In this document: one piece after another, positions 26,536-34,939 of the stretch
Position numbering within the stretch: position 1 is the first letter of the stretch
Layout of the letters: the number at the start of each line of letters is the position of its first letter
Source of the DNA: Planctomycetota bacterium
Lineage (GTDB): Bacteria; Planctomycetota; B15-G4; SIAN01
Direction of reading: 5' to 3'
Assembly (NCBI GenBank): GCA_028289345.1
Contig: JANQQL010000033.1
Span: forward strand, 930,001 to 994,000
Length of the DNA: 64,000 bases
The notes under the pieces: model-generated
The model's database searches: none
What the model was told of the DNA's origin: nothing
Seen by the model: only the letters and a program-made list of their open reading frames with translations
Position numbers and translations under genes: made by a program

Positions 26536-27693
26536 TTAGGACAAGGGAATCTTCACGGAGTTTACCGCCCCCCATGCTGCAATCCCCGCGAAGAGAGCGG
26601 CCGCGCCCACAAGGATCAGGGATTCCCACGCAAAGATTTCAAAAAGAGTCCGGCGCGAGCAGCCGATCTTGCGCAAGGTACGCAGTTCCCTTCGCCGCAG
26701 CTGGTAGGACAAGGTGACAGCCACCGCCAGGAACAGTGCCGTCGCGAGGCCTACCAGGAGAGAGTTGGCGTCGAAGAATCGCTTGATTCGAGCCACGAAT
26801 CCCAAGATCTCGTCGACCGCCACCGACGGTCGCAGCATCTGCTCGGTGTCGGAAGCCCGGTAGCGGCCTCGTAACAAAGTCGCCGCTTTGTCTGACGGCG
26901 GGTCGATCAGCACCGCGGTCACGGGGTATTCCCCACGGTCGCCGTGAAAGTGAAACGAGTCTCGATTCCGATCAGTGATTTGGGCGTGCTCGAACACTGC
27001 CGCGTTCAACACCGTGCGGTGGCCATCTCGAGCAATGGTCTGGTCTTCCCCCTGCTCTTCGGCAGCATCGTGGCCGTGGCCAATCCCGTCGATCACCCAA
27101 GCCGTCTTCAAGTCCACGAACACCGCGTCGTCATCGGGATTTGCCGAGGGCTGGAGCACTCCGACGACACTCAGGCGAAGGGGGTACTGCAACAGATCCA
27201 CTCCGCTCCCGACATCGGTCGCCAGCGTGTCGCCCGGCGTCAGCCCCAGCTCGTCCGCCACGTTGGCGCCCAAGGTCACGTCACCCAACAAGAGCGGCAG
27301 CGTTCCCTGAGCCGCCCTCAGCTGGCGAAACGAGAAGTAATCGGCGTTGGTCCCCACGACCGGAAATCCCTGGGCCCGGTGCCGGATGAACAGTGGAATC
27401 GGTCGGGCCCAACCGGTCGCTTGCACGATTTCGACCGACTCCATGGACAGCGGTCGTGCCACGTCCCCTTGGAAATACAGCGCGTTCAAGACCAAGTCGT
27501 AGCGGCTGCCGAGGGCTCCCAGCAGGAGTGGCGTCTGTTCGGCACGACGAATCAACGTCCGCTGAAATTCGCCGACCAACAGCTGAACTCCCCAAGGAAA
27601 CAAGATCGTCAGAGCCAGGGCCAGCACCAGGGTCGCACTACGGCCCGGGTGGTGAGCGAGATAGCGCCAGGCGAGTCGTGTCGTCCCCGTCAT
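26536..27693 (-). CDS. MacB/FtsX-type ABC transporter permease with His-rich extracytoplasmic insert
   Basis: The 385-residue product has one N-terminal membrane helix (SATLVLALALTILFPWGVQ), a large extracytoplasmic domain, and C-terminal helices (LLVGLATALFLAVAVTL; FAWESLILVGAAALFAGIA) with RRRELRTLRKIGCSRRTLFEIF between them, the FtsX/LolC signature. The periplasmic domain contains IDGIGHGHDAAEEQGED and later DSFHFHGDRGEY, a histidine/acid-rich patch likely to bind metal. MacB/Lol-type systems do not usually import; they move lipoproteins or expel substrates. The ATG overlaps the ATPase stop (ATGA). The upstream frame to 27894 overlaps the ATPase gene and is not part of it. Confidence 0.87.
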   Translation of the reverse strand: MTGTTRLAWRYLAHHPGRSATLVLALALTILFPWGVQLLVGEFQRTLIRRAEQTPLLLGALGSRYDLVLNALYFQGDVARPLSMESVEIVQATGWARPIPLFIRHRAQGFPVVGTNADYFSFRQLRAAQGTLPLLLGDVTLGANVADELGLTPGDTLATDVGSGVDLLQYPLRLSVVGVLQPSANPDDDAVFVDLKTAWVIDGIGHGHDAAEEQGEDQTIARDGHRTVLNAAVFEHAQITDRNRDSFHFHGDRGEYPVTAVLIDPPSDKAATLLRGRYRASDTEQMLRPSVAVDEILGFVARIKRFFDANSLLVGLATALFLAVAVTLSYQLRRRELRTLRKIGCSRRTLFEIFAWESLILVGAAALFAGIAAWGAVNSVKIPLS

Positions 27694-28361
27694 GAAACCT
27701 CCGAGGACAGGTCGAGGACTCGATCGAAACCGTCGAGCAAGCCGTGGTCGTGAGTGACCATCACCAGGCTCACGCCCTGTTGACGCACGGTCTGTTGCAA
27801 GGCGGCCACCACCTCGCGACTGCGGGCCGGATCCAAGTTGCCGGTCGGCTCGTCCGCAAGAACCACCGCGGGGTTGGCGAACAACGCACGGCACACCGCA
27901 ACCCGCTGGCGTTCGCCTTGGGACAAGGAATGAGGCTTGCGCCTCAGGTAGGCATCGATCCCGGTTTGCCGGGCCAACTCGGTGGCGCGGGATCGATCCA
28001 GCTCGCGACCCAATCGCGAGTCGATCAACCCCGGCAGGCGAATGTTTTCTTCCACGGTGAGATGTTCCAGCAACTCGAATTCCTGAAACACCAACCCGAT
28101 CCGGGCCAAACGGGCTTTGCGGCGCACCGAGTCAGCGACCCGACTCCAGACCACTCCGTCCACTTCCACGGTTCCGCGTTCGGGAAGAAGGATTCCCGCC
28201 AGAAGGTGAAGGAAGGTCGTCTTTCCCGAACCACTCGGACCGATGCAGCCAACCGATTCCCCGGCGCCGACGCGGAACTCGGGAACCCGCAATTGAAAAC
28301 CGTCTTTGCCGTAGCGGAACTCCAGGTTTTCCACCAAGATGCGGGAGGTCTCGCTGGTCAT
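27690..28361 (-). CDS. LolD/MacB-type ABC transporter ATPase
   Basis: A 223-residue ATP-binding cassette protein with Walker A GPSGSGKTT, a Q-loop (VFQEFELLEHLT), the ABC signature LSQGERQR, Walker B VVLADEPTGNLD and the H-loop Asp-His (MVTHDHG). The EPTGNLDP sequence places it in the LolD/MacB subgroup, in agreement with its FtsX-type permease partner. It energises that permease. Its ATG follows the sulfatase TAA with no gap, and its stop overlaps the permease start, so sulfatase, ATPase, permease and ZnuA-like genes form one transcription unit. Confidence 0.94.
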   Translation of the reverse strand: MTSETSRILVENLEFRYGKDGFQLRVPEFRVGAGESVGCIGPSGSGKTTFLHLLAGILLPERGTVEVDGVVWSRVADSVRRKARLARIGLVFQEFELLEHLTVEENIRLPGLIDSRLGRELDRSRATELARQTGIDAYLRRKPHSLSQGERQRVAVCRALFANPAVVLADEPTGNLDPARSREVVAALQQTVRQQGVSLVMVTHDHGLLDGFDRVLDLSSEVS

Positions 28362-29804
28362 TTACGGTCCGGCATCCTCGCTCAGCACCCCTTCGTCGCG
28401 AAGCATCTGCACGTGCTCGGCAATGACCGATTCGTACTGGGGGTCCGCAGACAAGTTGCGGTATTCGCCGGCATCCTCCACCAGGTCATAGAGCTGGTGA
28501 GTCCCGGTCTCCCAGTAGATGAGTTTGTAGCGGTCCTTGCGAACCATGTAGGCCTCGGTCCCGGGATCCGGTTCGGTCATGGCGATGGCCGGTTTGAAGG
28601 GAGCTTGGGGGTCTTCCAAGAGCGGCCGCAAGCTATCCCCTTCGAGAGCCGCCGGCGCCGAAAGCCCGAACAAATCCATCAACGTCGGATACAAATCGAC
28701 GTGGTCAATGGGACGGTTGCAAACCTGACCGTGGGCGGCCTCCATCCACGGCACCGACACCGTGAACCAGGTGCGCGCCGACCACTCGTAGAGTTTGTCC
28801 TTGCCCCAGCGATCGTGATGACCGTTGGAGAAGCCGTGGTCGCTCAGGAAGACCACCGCAGTCTTCTCAGTCAGGCCCAGTTCTTCGACAGCATCAAGCA
28901 AGCGCCCGACTTCCTCGTCGATGGAGGTCATGGTGCGCCAGTAGGCCACTGTCGCTTCGCGTCGCCCCTTCTCCCGGTCCGTGATCTTCGGATCCAGGTC
29001 GAGGATGCACTCCCAAGCCGCTTCGGGCACCTGAGTCTTCCACTCGCTGGCTTCGGCGTCGGGCAAGGGAGGGACGTCGCGGTCCGGGTCGTAGAGATTC
29101 CCGAAGCGCTCGGGGTAGACGTAGGGAGAGTGCGGTGCGTGATAGCCAACGGCCAGGAAGAACGGTCCGTCGGCACTCTTCATCATCTCGATGCAGGCGT
29201 TGGTCTGCTTGGTGTCCGCGGTCTGGGCGAGAGAACCGTCGGGACCGTTCTCGTAGGGCCCGTAAAAGACGTAACGACGGCCCCCTTCTCGGGGATCTTC
29301 CGGCTGCTCGACTCCTTCATCGCTGCGAAAGCGCTGGTACTGATCCCAGATGCTGCGATCCACGAAGCCTTTGTGAAAGATCTTGCCGGTCCCCAGGGTT
29401 CGAAACCCCTCCTGCTTGAACTTCAGCGGCAGGCACGGCACGTCGAACCAGGTGTTTTCGCGGAACGAGTGGCGGTTCAAGAATGCCCCGGTGGTCGACG
29501 GACGCAGGCCGAACAACGTCGCGAGTCGCGCCGGATTGCATAGCGGGACCGGGGAGTAGGCATTGCGAAAGTGAACCCCCCGCTTTGCCAGACCGTCCAG
29601 GTTCGGAGTCTGGATGGGGGAGACATCGACTTGTCCCATGTCGACGGTCAAGTCGACCCCCATGTCCTCCACGTAGATCAACAGCATGTTGCGATCGGGC
29701 GGCTGGGGTGCGGCAGGAGTCTTTGCGGGTTCACTGCATCCCGCGATCGCGATCATCAGGAGCAGCCACCGGGTGCCGCGGAGTAAGTCGGAGGAGTTTG
29801 TCAC
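28362..29804 (-). CDS. Sulfatase lipoprotein (iduronate-2-sulfatase-like)
   Basis: An arylsulfatase-superfamily enzyme of 480 residues, anchored by a lipobox (MIAIAGC, Cys23). The formylglycine signature C-x-P-x-R is intact as CNPAR (89-93), so maturation by an FGE-type enzyme is expected. Metal-ligand regions are LLIYVEDMGVD near the start and VFLSDHGFSNG later; YHAPHSPYVYPERF matches the iduronate-2-sulfatase group. It would remove sulfate from sulfated polysaccharides at the cell surface. It starts with GTG at 29804 with a weak SD. Co-transcription with the downstream ABC genes is implied by the absence of any gap, although no functional link is obvious. Confidence 0.93.
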   Translation of the reverse strand: MTNSSDLLRGTRWLLLMIAIAGCSEPAKTPAAPQPPDRNMLLIYVEDMGVDLTVDMGQVDVSPIQTPNLDGLAKRGVHFRNAYSPVPLCNPARLATLFGLRPSTTGAFLNRHSFRENTWFDVPCLPLKFKQEGFRTLGTGKIFHKGFVDRSIWDQYQRFRSDEGVEQPEDPREGGRRYVFYGPYENGPDGSLAQTADTKQTNACIEMMKSADGPFFLAVGYHAPHSPYVYPERFGNLYDPDRDVPPLPDAEASEWKTQVPEAAWECILDLDPKITDREKGRREATVAYWRTMTSIDEEVGRLLDAVEELGLTEKTAVVFLSDHGFSNGHHDRWGKDKLYEWSARTWFTVSVPWMEAAHGQVCNRPIDHVDLYPTLMDLFGLSAPAALEGDSLRPLLEDPQAPFKPAIAMTEPDPGTEAYMVRKDRYKLIYWETGTHQLYDLVEDAGEYRNLSADPQYESVIAEHVQMLRDEGVLSEDAGP

Positions 29805-30134
29805 GAGATTGTCGATTGCCTCTGCAAGTTGGTCATCCCCTTCGCCGCCTGAGCTGCGAACAAACCTTCCGGGGAATGGCCCATGGTCCGTCTCGTCAAA
29901 TCCCGGGCTGCCCGTGGAGGATCCGGTCGATCACGGTAGACACCGATCCGACGGAGTCCGCCGATGTTTGCCCGGCATCCCGGCCCCTCCCTTCGGATCA
30001 CCTCGGATTCCTTTCACGAACCGGGCCAAGGGAAGCCTAAGCAACCCACCGCAAAAAACCAGGCCACCACGGGATACCATGGATCCTCGACGGCTCCTCG
30101 AACCGAGGCATCCGCGATCCACGAAGAGACTCTC

Positions 30135-31577
30135 GTGTCAACACGCCGCTCTGCTCCTCCCCCGACTCCCTTGATGGCCGCCGTGTTCTTGTTCGCCCTG
30201 GCCGCCTGTGCTCCCGACGGGGATCCACCTGATGCAACGGTCGATCACTCGGCGCCCGGCGCTGCCCCCGCCCGAGATGTCCTGCTGATCACCGTGGACA
30301 CTCTGCGCCCCGATCATCTCGGCATCTACGGATACGACCGGGAGACGACGCCCCACCTGGACGAACTGTTTGGCGAGGGGATCGTCTACGAACGCTGCTA
30401 TTCCACCGAGGCCAGCACCTCTCCGAGCGTCGTCAGCCTGCTGACCGGGCAGCTTCCCCAAGAACACGGCGTGCGTCTGCTGTACCAGATGCTGCCCGAA
30501 GACACCGCGCTGGTGTGTGATGCCCTGCGCCCCGAATATGTGTGTGCAGGGTTCATCGCCAACGTCGTGTTGACCGACGAAGCCCTGGGGATCGCGAAAC
30601 GGTTCGATCACTACGACGACTTCGTCGACGAAAAGGAGCCTCGGCGGGACATCTTCGAACGCAATGCCGAGCGGACGTCGGATGCGGTGGTGCGCTGGCT
30701 CGACACGGCATGGAATCCGCAGAAACCGCTGTTCTTGTGGGTCCACTACATCGACCCCCACGGCCCCTACCGACCTCCCGAGAACCTGCCCCGGCGCTTC
30801 AAGTCCGACCAGCAGCACCCCATTCCCCCGGAACGGGTTCCGGGCTACACCCGGGTCGAAGGTGTCAGCAACGGTCACTACTACGTCGACCGCTACGACG
30901 AGGAAATCGCCTACACGGACGCGCAAATCCAGCGAGTGATCGACGCCTACGCCAAGGTGCGAGACGTGGATGAAGCGCTCATTTTGTTCACCGCGGACCA
31001 CGGCGAAAGCATGATGGAACACGAACGCTGGTTCACCCACGGGTACCACGTCTACGAAGAGATCGTCCGGGTCCCCCTCCTGGTGCGCGGCCCCGACATC
31101 CACACCCAGCGCAGTGACGCTCTGGTCTCGGGCATCGACGTCACCCCGACCATCTTGCGTTTCGCGCAACGCTCGGTCCCGGATGGCTTGCCGACGACGG
31201 ACTTGCGCTTCCCGGAACGGATCGCGGAAGGCCGAGTGATCCACACGGAAGCCTCCCTGAAACAACAGCAGTGGCGCGCCGCTTTCCGCGGCCGCGACAA
31301 GTGGATGGTCGTCGTGTCTCCGGACGGGCGCATGCAAGAGCGCCGTCACTACGACCTGGAGGCAGACCCCGGGGAACAACAGCCGGGCAATTGGAAAAAC
31401 GCCGCGGCCCCTCCCGAACTCCACTCCTGGATCCAATCCGACCCGGACCCCGCCGGCATTCCGTCCAGCTACCGCCAGGGCATGAAGGTGACTTCGCCGA
31501 AGGTAGCCCCGGACCTCGACCAAGAGACCCTCGAGCGGTTGCAGGCCCTCGGCTATGTCGATGGCGAGGATGGATGA
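30135..31577 (+). CDS. Sulfatase-fold lipoprotein with non-canonical nucleophile motif
   Basis: The 480-residue product belongs to the sulfatase/alkaline-phosphatase superfamily: LLITVDTLRPDHLGIYGYDR, FLWVHYIDPHGPYRPP, LILFTADHGES and a typical tail ending LERLQALGYVDG. The site of the C-x-P-x-R formylglycine motif reads T-S-P-S-V (95-99), so the modified Cys and the Arg are both absent. Thr95 could act directly as the nucleophile, as in phosphate-transferring members. Substrate unknown. A lipobox (FALAAC, Cys25) makes it a lipoprotein. I prefer the GTG at 30135 because it supplies the basic n-region (STRR) before the hydrophobic core; an ATG at 30174 would not. It is divergent from the preceding sulfatase; the 330 bp between hold no other feature. 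Confidence 0.85.
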   Translation: MSTRRSAPPPTPLMAAVFLFALAACAPDGDPPDATVDHSAPGAAPARDVLLITVDTLRPDHLGIYGYDRETTPHLDELFGEGIVYERCYSTEASTSPSVVSLLTGQLPQEHGVRLLYQMLPEDTALVCDALRPEYVCAGFIANVVLTDEALGIAKRFDHYDDFVDEKEPRRDIFERNAERTSDAVVRWLDTAWNPQKPLFLWVHYIDPHGPYRPPENLPRRFKSDQQHPIPPERVPGYTRVEGVSNGHYYVDRYDEEIAYTDAQIQRVIDAYAKVRDVDEALILFTADHGESMMEHERWFTHGYHVYEEIVRVPLLVRGPDIHTQRSDALVSGIDVTPTILRFAQRSVPDGLPTTDLRFPERIAEGRVIHTEASLKQQQWRAAFRGRDKWMVVVSPDGRMQERRHYDLEADPGEQQPGNWKNAAAPPELHSWIQSDPDPAGIPSSYRQGMKVTSPKVAPDLDQETLERLQALGYVDGEDG

Positions 31578-31747
31578 GTCCACCCCGAGGTCGTCCTCAC
31601 TCTCCCGGGGGCACCGCCGACCGAGACAAGTTTTTTGGATTTCTGTGTCGATCCGGGAAGCGCTCGCTCGTCGGGTGGATTGACGGGCGAGGCCCGGAGG
31701 AATCCGAGATCGAGTCCAGCACCACACGGACCCGACTCGAGGCGAAT

Positions 31748-31764
31748 AGGAGGCACGGCCTCCT
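31748..31764 (+). other. Short hairpin in the leader of the YciI/ECF42 operon
   Basis: Perfect arms AGGAGGC and GCCTCCT with a 3-nt loop, ending 18 nt before the YciI-type ATG. It may pair away an SD-like AGGAGG, but that copy is too far from the ATG to be the main ribosome site. Function unproven. Confidence 0.35.
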
Positions 31765-31782
31765 CCACAGCGAGAACCCACG

Positions 31783-32148
31783 ATGAAGTACATGATCCTG
31801 ATTCACGGAGACGAATCCCAGGAAGCGCAGATGACCGAGGCCGAAGGGATGCAGCTGATGACCGAGTACATGAAATTCGGCGAAGAGCTGGAGAAGGCCG
31901 GGGCCTACCTGGGATCAGAGCGGTTGCGTCCAGTCTCCACGGCCACAACCGTGCGCGTGCGCGAGGGCAAGACCCTCACCACCGACGGACCGTTCGCGGA
32001 AACCAAGGAGCAGCTGGGCGGCTACTACCTGATCGAAGCCCCGAGTCTCGACCAGGCCCTGGAATGGGCGGCCAAGGTCCCTTCGGCTCGCACCGGAAGC
32101 GTCGAGGTCCGACCGATCTGGCCGGAAGACGAGTACCTGCCCCAGTGA
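31783..32148 (+). CDS. YciI-like (DGPF-domain) protein
   Basis: A 121-residue small protein of the YCII/DGPF family. It shows MKYMILIHGDE at the N-terminus, the DGPF motif in TTDGPFAETKEQLGGYYLIE and a C-terminal strand VEVRPI. Members have a dimeric ferredoxin-like fold; the biochemical role is unclear. In many bacteria such genes lie directly before an ECF42 sigma factor, as here, where the TGA overlaps the sigma GTG (GTGA). It is therefore expected to be regulated by, or to work with, that sigma factor. Confidence 0.92.
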   Translation: MKYMILIHGDESQEAQMTEAEGMQLMTEYMKFGEELEKAGAYLGSERLRPVSTATTVRVREGKTLTTDGPFAETKEQLGGYYLIEAPSLDQALEWAAKVPSARTGSVEVRPIWPEDEYLPQ

Positions 32149-33389
32149 GCCAGGTCACCTCGGAGGCCGTGGAACGCGTTTTTCGCGCCGAGTCCGGCGC
32201 GATCCTGGCCACCTTGTTGCGAGTCTTGAAGGACTTCGACCTCGCGGAAGAGGTCCTTCAGGACTCGTTGGTGGCGGCCATGGAAACCTGGCCTCGGGGA
32301 GGCATTCCGGACAATCCCGGCGCCTGGCTCACGACCACTGCTCGAAACCGCGCCATCGATCGACGCAGGAAAAACCAAAACACGGTGCGCGTGATGCCCC
32401 TGCTGGTTCCGGAAGAAGAGATCGCCGAAGCACCCTGCGGAGAGGATGCGGTGAACACAGCTTGGTCCACGGACTTCGGGGATGACCGGCTGCGCTTGAT
32501 CTTCACCTGCTGTCACCCGTCGCTGAACCGGGATGCGCAGATCGCCCTCACCTTGAAGACCCTTGGCGGTCTGCAAACCGAAGAGATTGCCCGCGCGTTC
32601 TTGCTGACTCCGGCATCTCTGGCTCAGCGATTGGTCCGTGCCAAGCGCAAGATTCGCGAAGCAGGCATCCCCTACCGAATCCCCGAAGCAGACGAACTGG
32701 GCGAGCGTTTGCCGCCGGTTCTGCATGTGCTGTACCTGATCTTCAACGAAGGTTACGTCGGCACCACCTCCGCCGACCTGTTGCGCGAAGATCTATGCCA
32801 AGAGGCCATTCGCTTGACCCGGGTGCTGCACGCACTGATGCCCGGGGAAGCAGAGCTGCGGGGACTTCTCGCCCTGCTGCTCTTCCAGAATGCGCGACGA
32901 TTGGCGCGCACCTCGGAGTCTGGCGATCCGATCTTGCTCGAAGACCAGGACCGATCCCGATGGAATCGAGCCGAGATCGAAGAAGCGAAGCAGCTTCTTC
33001 AAGGCTTGGACTCACGGGCTGGCCCCTACACGGTGCAGGCCGCCATCGCTGGTTGCCACTCCACGGCCCGTTCCGCCAAGGACACCGATTGGGCACAGAT
33101 CCTGAAGCTCTACGACGCACTGTGGAAGCTGCACCCGACGGACGTGGTGGCCTTGAACCGAACGGTTGCCTTGGCCCAAGTCCATGGTTGGGAAAGGGCC
33201 TTGAAAGAAACCGACGCTCTCGAAACCCGCTTGCGCCACTACCTGTACTTTCACTCCACCCGTGCCGACTTCCTGCGTCGGCTGGGACGAACCGGCGAGG
33301 CACGACGGGCCTACGAAACTGCGCTCGGCCTGACCAAGAACGAGTCGGAGCTGCGCTTTCTTCGTTCGCGACTCGAAGAGTGCGAGTGA
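32145..33389 (+). CDS. ECF42-group RNA polymerase sigma factor with TPR-like extension
   Basis: The 414-residue product combines an ECF sigma core with a C-terminal extension of more than 200 residues. Region 2 (AEEVLQDSLVAAMETWP, NPGAWLTTTARNRAIDRRR) and region 4 (LGGLQTEEIARAFLLTPASLAQRLVRAKRKI) are plain. LPPVLHVLYLIFNEGY and the tail of helical hairpins (VALNRTVALAQVHGWERALKE, YLYFHSTRADFLRRLGR) match the SnoaL-less, TPR-containing ECF42 group, which has no classical anti-sigma factor. The GTG at 32145 overlaps the YciI stop. It probably controls this pair and perhaps the exported YciI-like gene nearby. Confidence 0.93.
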   Translation: MSQVTSEAVERVFRAESGAILATLLRVLKDFDLAEEVLQDSLVAAMETWPRGGIPDNPGAWLTTTARNRAIDRRRKNQNTVRVMPLLVPEEEIAEAPCGEDAVNTAWSTDFGDDRLRLIFTCCHPSLNRDAQIALTLKTLGGLQTEEIARAFLLTPASLAQRLVRAKRKIREAGIPYRIPEADELGERLPPVLHVLYLIFNEGYVGTTSADLLREDLCQEAIRLTRVLHALMPGEAELRGLLALLLFQNARRLARTSESGDPILLEDQDRSRWNRAEIEEAKQLLQGLDSRAGPYTVQAAIAGCHSTARSAKDTDWAQILKLYDALWKLHPTDVVALNRTVALAQVHGWERALKETDALETRLRHYLYFHSTRADFLRRLGRTGEARRAYETALGLTKNESELRFLRSRLEECE

Positions 33390-33390
33390 C

Positions 33391-34749
33391 TCACGGACGC
33401 TCCTTACGAGTCATGGAGTACTTCACCCAGCGATCCCGACACGCTTTCCACTCCGACTCGGTGGTCGCCTCACGCCCCCCCATGTCTTCCCCCGTCAGCT
33501 CACGCAAGCATTCGGTCGCGAGCATCCGCGGAGGCAGTTCGTCGACGAACAACACTTTGACCAATTGTTCGAGCGCCGCCATTCCCTCGGCCAGGATCCG
33601 GCGCCGGATCTCTTCGCGACGCCACGGAGGAACGCGATCCTCGACCGAACTCACCAGATGGAACAGTTCCTCCGACGTACGCGTGTGGGTTCGCGAGGAC
33701 CGAGTCAGGAACAACAGGGCAAACGCGGTGTCGACCCGAGGACTGGTGATGCCGATGCGCGAGGAGAGTCGGTAGGCCCACGATCCATCCTCTCGCTGCT
33801 GACTCAGGAGCCAAGTTGCCCCTTCTTCGTACCAGCGCCGTTTTCCAAACACTTCGGATTGCGCGTAGTGTCCGAGTCGCTCCACCGAGTACACCGAATA
33901 GTAGGGCCAAGGGGTGCCCGGATCGGGAAACTCGAGGGAGCGATCGAGCCATTTCATGGCTCGGTCTTTGGCACTGTCGATGCGACGACGCAACCCCCGG
34001 CCGGTGACGTTGTCCCGCAAATGGTCGCGGCACATGAGAAGCGAACCCATGACTCCCGCGGTCATGGCCGTGTAAGGCTCTCGCCGGTACTTTGGCGCGT
34101 AGGCGAATCCCCCGGAGTTTTGCTGGGTGGAAAGCAAATGCTTGACCGCTCTCTCAAACACTTGGTGGTCCATCTGGAAGCCGAAGTCCGCCGCGCTGCG
34201 TAACGCCAGCACCGCATACTGAGTGTTCGACGAGTCGTACCAGTCCTGGGGAGTGTCCCAGTGGGCGGGATCATGTTCGGAGCGACTCGGCATTCCCGGA
34301 TAGGGTGGCACCACGTAGCCCCACGCCCCCTTCCCCTGTTTTCCGTGTTTGAACTGTCCGAGACTCAACCGGGTGATGAGCCGGCCGACGGTCTCGCTGT
34401 GACGAGTGTCGCGGGTGGCGGTCAAACCCAACAGCGCCAGGGCCAAGGTGTAAGTGTGATCGACTTCTTCCACGACGGACAGGACCGTGCTCTCCAATCC
34501 CTGCAACAGGGGATCGCGGGGCGAGACGCCGGCCATTTGCATGGCGTAGTACACCAAGCATTCTTCGCCTTTGGGAAACGGTTGGAGTGCCGGGTAGCGA
34601 CCGAGAGTGGATCCCTGGGCCCGGAGGTAGCCGAGCGCCGCGTGGACCGAGGCGGTGATTTCTCGATCGCTGGGACCGGCACTCTGAAAGGCCACGCACA
34701 GGAGCGGCACCGCGAGCAGCGCTGGCATTGGTCCCAGACCTCGCTTCAT
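33391..34749 (-). CDS. Exported terpene-cyclase/prenyltransferase-like alpha-toroid protein
   Basis: The 452-residue protein starts with a signal segment (MPALLAVPLLCVAF) and then consists of repeated helix pairs with G-x-W/F motifs (QNSGGFAYAPKYR, QREDGSWAYRL), the (alpha/alpha) toroid seen in squalene-cyclase and prenyltransferase beta-subunit families. The DxDD acid of squalene cyclases is not seen, so cyclase activity is doubtful. Such exported toroid proteins are common in planctomycetes, with unknown roles. The ATG at 34749 has GAGGAG about 7 nt upstream. It is convergent with the ECF42 gene, with one base between the stops. Confidence 0.8.
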   Translation of the reverse strand: MKRGLGPMPALLAVPLLCVAFQSAGPSDREITASVHAALGYLRAQGSTLGRYPALQPFPKGEECLVYYAMQMAGVSPRDPLLQGLESTVLSVVEEVDHTYTLALALLGLTATRDTRHSETVGRLITRLSLGQFKHGKQGKGAWGYVVPPYPGMPSRSEHDPAHWDTPQDWYDSSNTQYAVLALRSAADFGFQMDHQVFERAVKHLLSTQQNSGGFAYAPKYRREPYTAMTAGVMGSLLMCRDHLRDNVTGRGLRRRIDSAKDRAMKWLDRSLEFPDPGTPWPYYSVYSVERLGHYAQSEVFGKRRWYEEGATWLLSQQREDGSWAYRLSSRIGITSPRVDTAFALLFLTRSSRTHTRTSEELFHLVSSVEDRVPPWRREEIRRRILAEGMAALEQLVKVLFVDELPPRMLATECLRELTGEDMGGREATTESEWKACRDRWVKYSMTRKERP

Positions 34750-34939
34750 GACCGGCTCCTCACCCACTCCTCACGATCATCTGACCATCTTCCGTGAAAA
34801 AAAGTGCTCGCGCCTGTGAAGGGTTAGGCAGTCCGGTGTCGCATGGTCACCGGGCAGTTCCCGGAACCGCATCCGGGGCTTACCCTGACCCTCCCCGGGA
34901 ATTCGCTCGCCCGCCCGCTTCCCCCTCTCGGAGAACCTC

